A DNA stretch of 64,000 bases from Procambarus clarkii (taxonomy: Eukaryota > Arthropoda > Malacostraca > Decapoda > Cambaridae). A model generated the notes under the pieces. It searched no databases. It had not been told where the DNA came from and worked only from the letters and a program-made list of their open reading frames with translations. Where the stretch lies: the NCBI RefSeq assembly GCF_040958095.1, contig NC_091165.1, positions 25,934,769 to 25,998,768 of the forward strand. Reading direction: 5' to 3'. Made by a program: the position numbers and the translations under genes. Shown piece by piece: positions 61,290 through 64,000 of this stretch; the stretch's first letter is position 1, and every line of letters begins with the position of its first letter.

Positions 61290-62355
61290 TTGACGGTGTG
61301 AGGCGGGTCGGGAGCAGCAAACCGGTGCCCGGTACAGTACCGGTGCGACTGGGGACACCCGCCCTTACACGGGTATCCGGACATTACCGTAATCTCAAAC
61401 CCGGTCATTAATTAGACATGAAAGGCTTAAGCATCATTGCTTAGTTTCCTCTGAGGCCGAGGCATTAGTAATTAACGAGATCAGATGCATTAATATTCAT
61501 TATATATAAGTAGAATACCAGGGAATATTCTGGGCGGGTGAGCGAGGCGCCACACAGGACTAACACAACGGCTTAATTAACTTCCTATTTTCAATGTTTT
61601 CGCTGCAATTTCCAGCTTGCAGTTTTCACGGTGCGAGAAACATCTAATTTTCCTGTTGTTGCAAACATAAGGTTGTGAACCTACAGTTACCCACCTGACC
61701 TATGGAGCCCAGAGAACATTGTCCTTGGAAAGCGTACACTGATAATACTTATATTATACGTCTGTATACAGGTCACAAATATAGAAGTACTTATCGATAT
61801 AAGAGTTGTCAGGGATACATATGGTATAATTAACAATGGTAGCATGACGTTGGGAGGGTAGTTAGTGTGGGTATATGTACACAGCCCCGATAGTCAAGAC
61901 CTGTTATAGGCACACTGGGTTCCCAGAGGACCTGCAGGGCTCGGGCACCACACCATAACCCTTCCCTCGTCCTTACAGTCTTATTTTATGTGGTTCGGAG
62001 ATCCTCTGTTCTTGAAGAAATGATTCCTCTTCCTGAATATGTTTGGTGATGAGCGTGTTAGTGTGCGTATATAACACATTCATTTTTTACATTGATAAAT
62101 GCCGACTAAAATTACTTGTGCTTCCAGTGTTTGTCCAAGTACGTAAGTCACCGTGCCTGCCGGTTTATTGACAAGTTCTAAACTCTGTTACTAGAAGAAC
62201 ACAACAAAATTTGACACGGCAAATCAACAAAATCTAAGTCATATATTCACCAAATATGAAATGATTCACTTCTGTCTTTCTCTCTATCACTTAAAAGGTA
62301 ATAAATGTACGACAGTGAGAACACCATCAGCATCAAGGCGGGAATGTGTGAAGCC
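61290..62355. other. Upstream non-coding DNA, nothing definite
   Basis: 61410-61660 is unique-looking with several TAATTA/TTAATTAA motifs, so it could be a regulatory element. No ORF. Confidence 0.35.
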
Positions 62356-62358
62356 CAC

Positions 62359-62413
62359 CTGGGAGAGCTCCATCAGGCCGCCCGGCCTCTTCATACACCA
62401 CGCCCTCCACAGT
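62359..62413 (-). other. Candidate upstream exon of the CCN gene (UTR or short N-terminal exon)
   Basis: A GC-rich 55-nt segment on the minus strand bounded by AAGTACAG/ACTG and TCTCCCAG/GTGGGC. It contains ATG (MKRPGGLMELSQ) in a frame that would join in phase with coding exon 1, about 4.1 kb away. It is as likely to be 5' UTR, or chance. CCN coding exon 1 starts right after an acceptor, so some exon must exist upstream. Confidence 0.25.
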
Positions 62414-62419
62414 CTGTAC

Positions 62420-63050
62420 TTAACCGAAAAAGCACACACCCAAGCAACCCACATAACCTAAACAACCGGTACATTAAAGACGTACATATTTGTAAGGCAC
62501 TATTTTTAGTAGTACGTCGTAATATCTACGTTGGGGATGAACAAAATGAGGTGCACAAGTTGAGAAGGCGCGGGGTGAGTGACACAGTACACAGAGGAAA
62601 AAAATATCCTGCGTCAAAGATTTTCTTATAGATCACGTTATTGTAATGTCAACGTGTGTAGAAGTCAACCACTTAATGAACTGGTTTCCGCCCAGTCACC
62701 GCCACGAGGACACCCCAGAGACGTCGGTTTGTCTTCCAATATAATTGTTTACCGTTGTGAGTCAATACTGAGAGGCGTCCTCGACTCAGCGTCCGATAAT
62801 ACCCAGTAATGATAATACACAGTAATGATAACCAGTAAAGATAATACCCAGTAAGGATAACCAGTAACGATAATAACCAGGAACTTCTAAAACGCGCGTT
62901 AGTTATAACAGCCGCAGCAATTAACGATATGGAAAAGGTTATAATTTGAGAGAAAGTAGTCGTTTGCTTGAGACTGTGGAGATAAGGAGAGAAGTTGGAG
63001 CCGGGGATTAGGACGGGCAGGTAACTTGGGGGCTACGAGGCTGTTAACTG
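62420..63050. other. Upstream non-coding DNA; short CCCAGTAATGATAA repeats at 62797-62885
   Basis: No gene recognised. Confidence 0.4.
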
Positions 63051-63052
63051 CT

Positions 63053-63255
63053 TCACTTGTAGCCTCACCTACACCTGTAGCCTCACCTATACCTGTAGCC
63101 TAGCCTACACCTGTAGCCTCACCTACACCTGTAGCCTCGCCTACACCTGTAGTCTCCCCTACACCTGTAGCCTACCCTACACCTGTAGCCTACCCTACAC
63201 CTGTAGCCTCCCCTACACCTGTAGCCTCCCCTACACCTGTAGCCTTACCCACACC
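63053..63255. repeat. 17-18 bp tandem repeat, CTACACCTGTAGCCTCAC, about 11 copies
   Basis: Variants CCTACCC and CCTCCCC. Confidence 0.92.
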
Positions 63256-63659
63256 TGGCAGCCACCCGCTCCTAATCATCTATTTACACAATGAAAGTTA
63301 ACTAGAATTAAAAATTCGAAATATTTGAAGGAAAAATATACCATGAAAAATGTGTGACTGAACAAGGCTAATTATCACGAGGCTGAATCATAAACATATT
63401 CATTATATGAACTGTAGTGAAGATGATTATGATGATGAGATTGTGATGATGATGATTGTGATGGTGGAGAGCTGGCACGGGTTCACCAACTCATCAGGTT
63501 CACCAACTCATCAGGTTCACCAACTCATCAGAGCAACAACTAATCACAGCAACGCCGCGAGAACAACATTGTCGACCGTCCATTCATGCATTATAATTAT
63601 CACACAAACAGATCTAGTTTTTAATTCATTGTGTTTCCGGCTGAATAATGAATTGAATG

Positions 63660-63785
63660 CAGTTTTGGGCGGTGTTGAGGGCAATATGAGCCGTGGGCGG
63701 GGTTGCACTACGGGTGGAGGTGCCGCCGCCGCCACCCCCGACCCGCCCCGCCCCGACCCGCCCCGCCACACCTCGGCTGCTCTGG
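63660..63785. promoter_or_regulatory. GC-box-rich CpG segment, possible promoter
   Basis: A compact GC-rich island with four to five CCCCGCCC/CCCGCCCC-type boxes and many CpGs, upstream of the CCN gene in its orientation. The surrounding DNA is AT-rich. Assignment as the CCN promoter is inference from position and composition only. Confidence 0.25.
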
Positions 63786-64000
63786 CAACACTCTCCCATC
63801 AAAGGGTTTTCCAAAGCAAATTGTTCTCCCACATTAAGGCAGCGGATTAAAAAATATTTTGTTGACTAGCTAATGAAATGACTGCTGTTGTTTTTGTGTT
63901 CATTAAGACAAGCTGGTGTGAGCCTACGGCTTGCGTATGTTGAGTGTGCTCACGTGCGCGCCTCACACGCGCGTGCACACACATACATGTCCTCGCAGCC
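63785..64000. other. End of window, nothing recognised
   Basis: CpG-containing GCGCGCC/ACGCGCG motifs near 63955-63975; no gene. Confidence 0.4.

Overview
Eukaryotic genomic DNA, most likely from a decapod crustacean and probably a freshwater crayfish. That inference rests on intron-rich genes, no operons or bacterial signals, very long (AT)n, (TG)n and (GA)n tracts, arthropod-type TTAGG runs inside a transposon, and SINE, LINE and foldback families that I recognise as typical of decapod genomes. I ran no database search.

Two protein-coding genes can be built exon by exon, both on the minus strand. (1) A CCN-family matricellular protein gene (CTGF/CYR61/NOV type) has six coding exons from 58274 down to 19398, with all splice phases compatible, encoding 510 residues: signal peptide, IGFBP domain (12 Cys), VWC domain (10 Cys), TSP1 domain (6 Cys) and a C-terminal cystine knot (10 Cys). 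The knot is interrupted by a loop of about 160 residues that is rich in His and acidic residues and carries a furin-like site. Intron 1 is about 29 kb and is packed with tandem repeats and transposon remains. (2) A three-exon gene from 13685 down to 7744 encodes a 612-residue protein with an N-terminal FAR1/ZSWIM3-type zinc-binding domain, an acidic stretch and an AT-hook, but no SWIM finger. A third, tentative coding exon (51441-51919, minus, inside CCN intron 1) has a signal peptide followed by a 36-bp VNTR that appears to have broken its frame.

The rest is repeat-derived. 1-7 kb holds two foldback MITEs with TTAGG runs and a dead piggyBac transposase carrying a nested insertion. 9.3-11.2 kb holds a perfect hairpin and an RNase H-bearing LINE remnant. 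14-18 kb holds SINE/LINE tails and two large minisatellites. 31.4-34 kb holds two LINE reverse-transcriptase fragments separated by microsatellites. 36-40 kb holds degenerate LINEs, tRNA-derived SINEs and minisatellites. 42.6-43.9 kb is a 40-bp satellite-like array with higher-order order. 48.8-49.1 kb is a nested SINE. 54.9-55.9 kb is a further LINE/SINE mosaic.

Functionally the window is dominated by one large secreted-protein gene whose introns collect repeats. Several repeats lie directly on its splice sites (exons 4 and 5), so repeat evolution may be altering CCN splicing. Near-continuous ORFs in (AT)n, (TG)n and minisatellites are artefacts and were left out.
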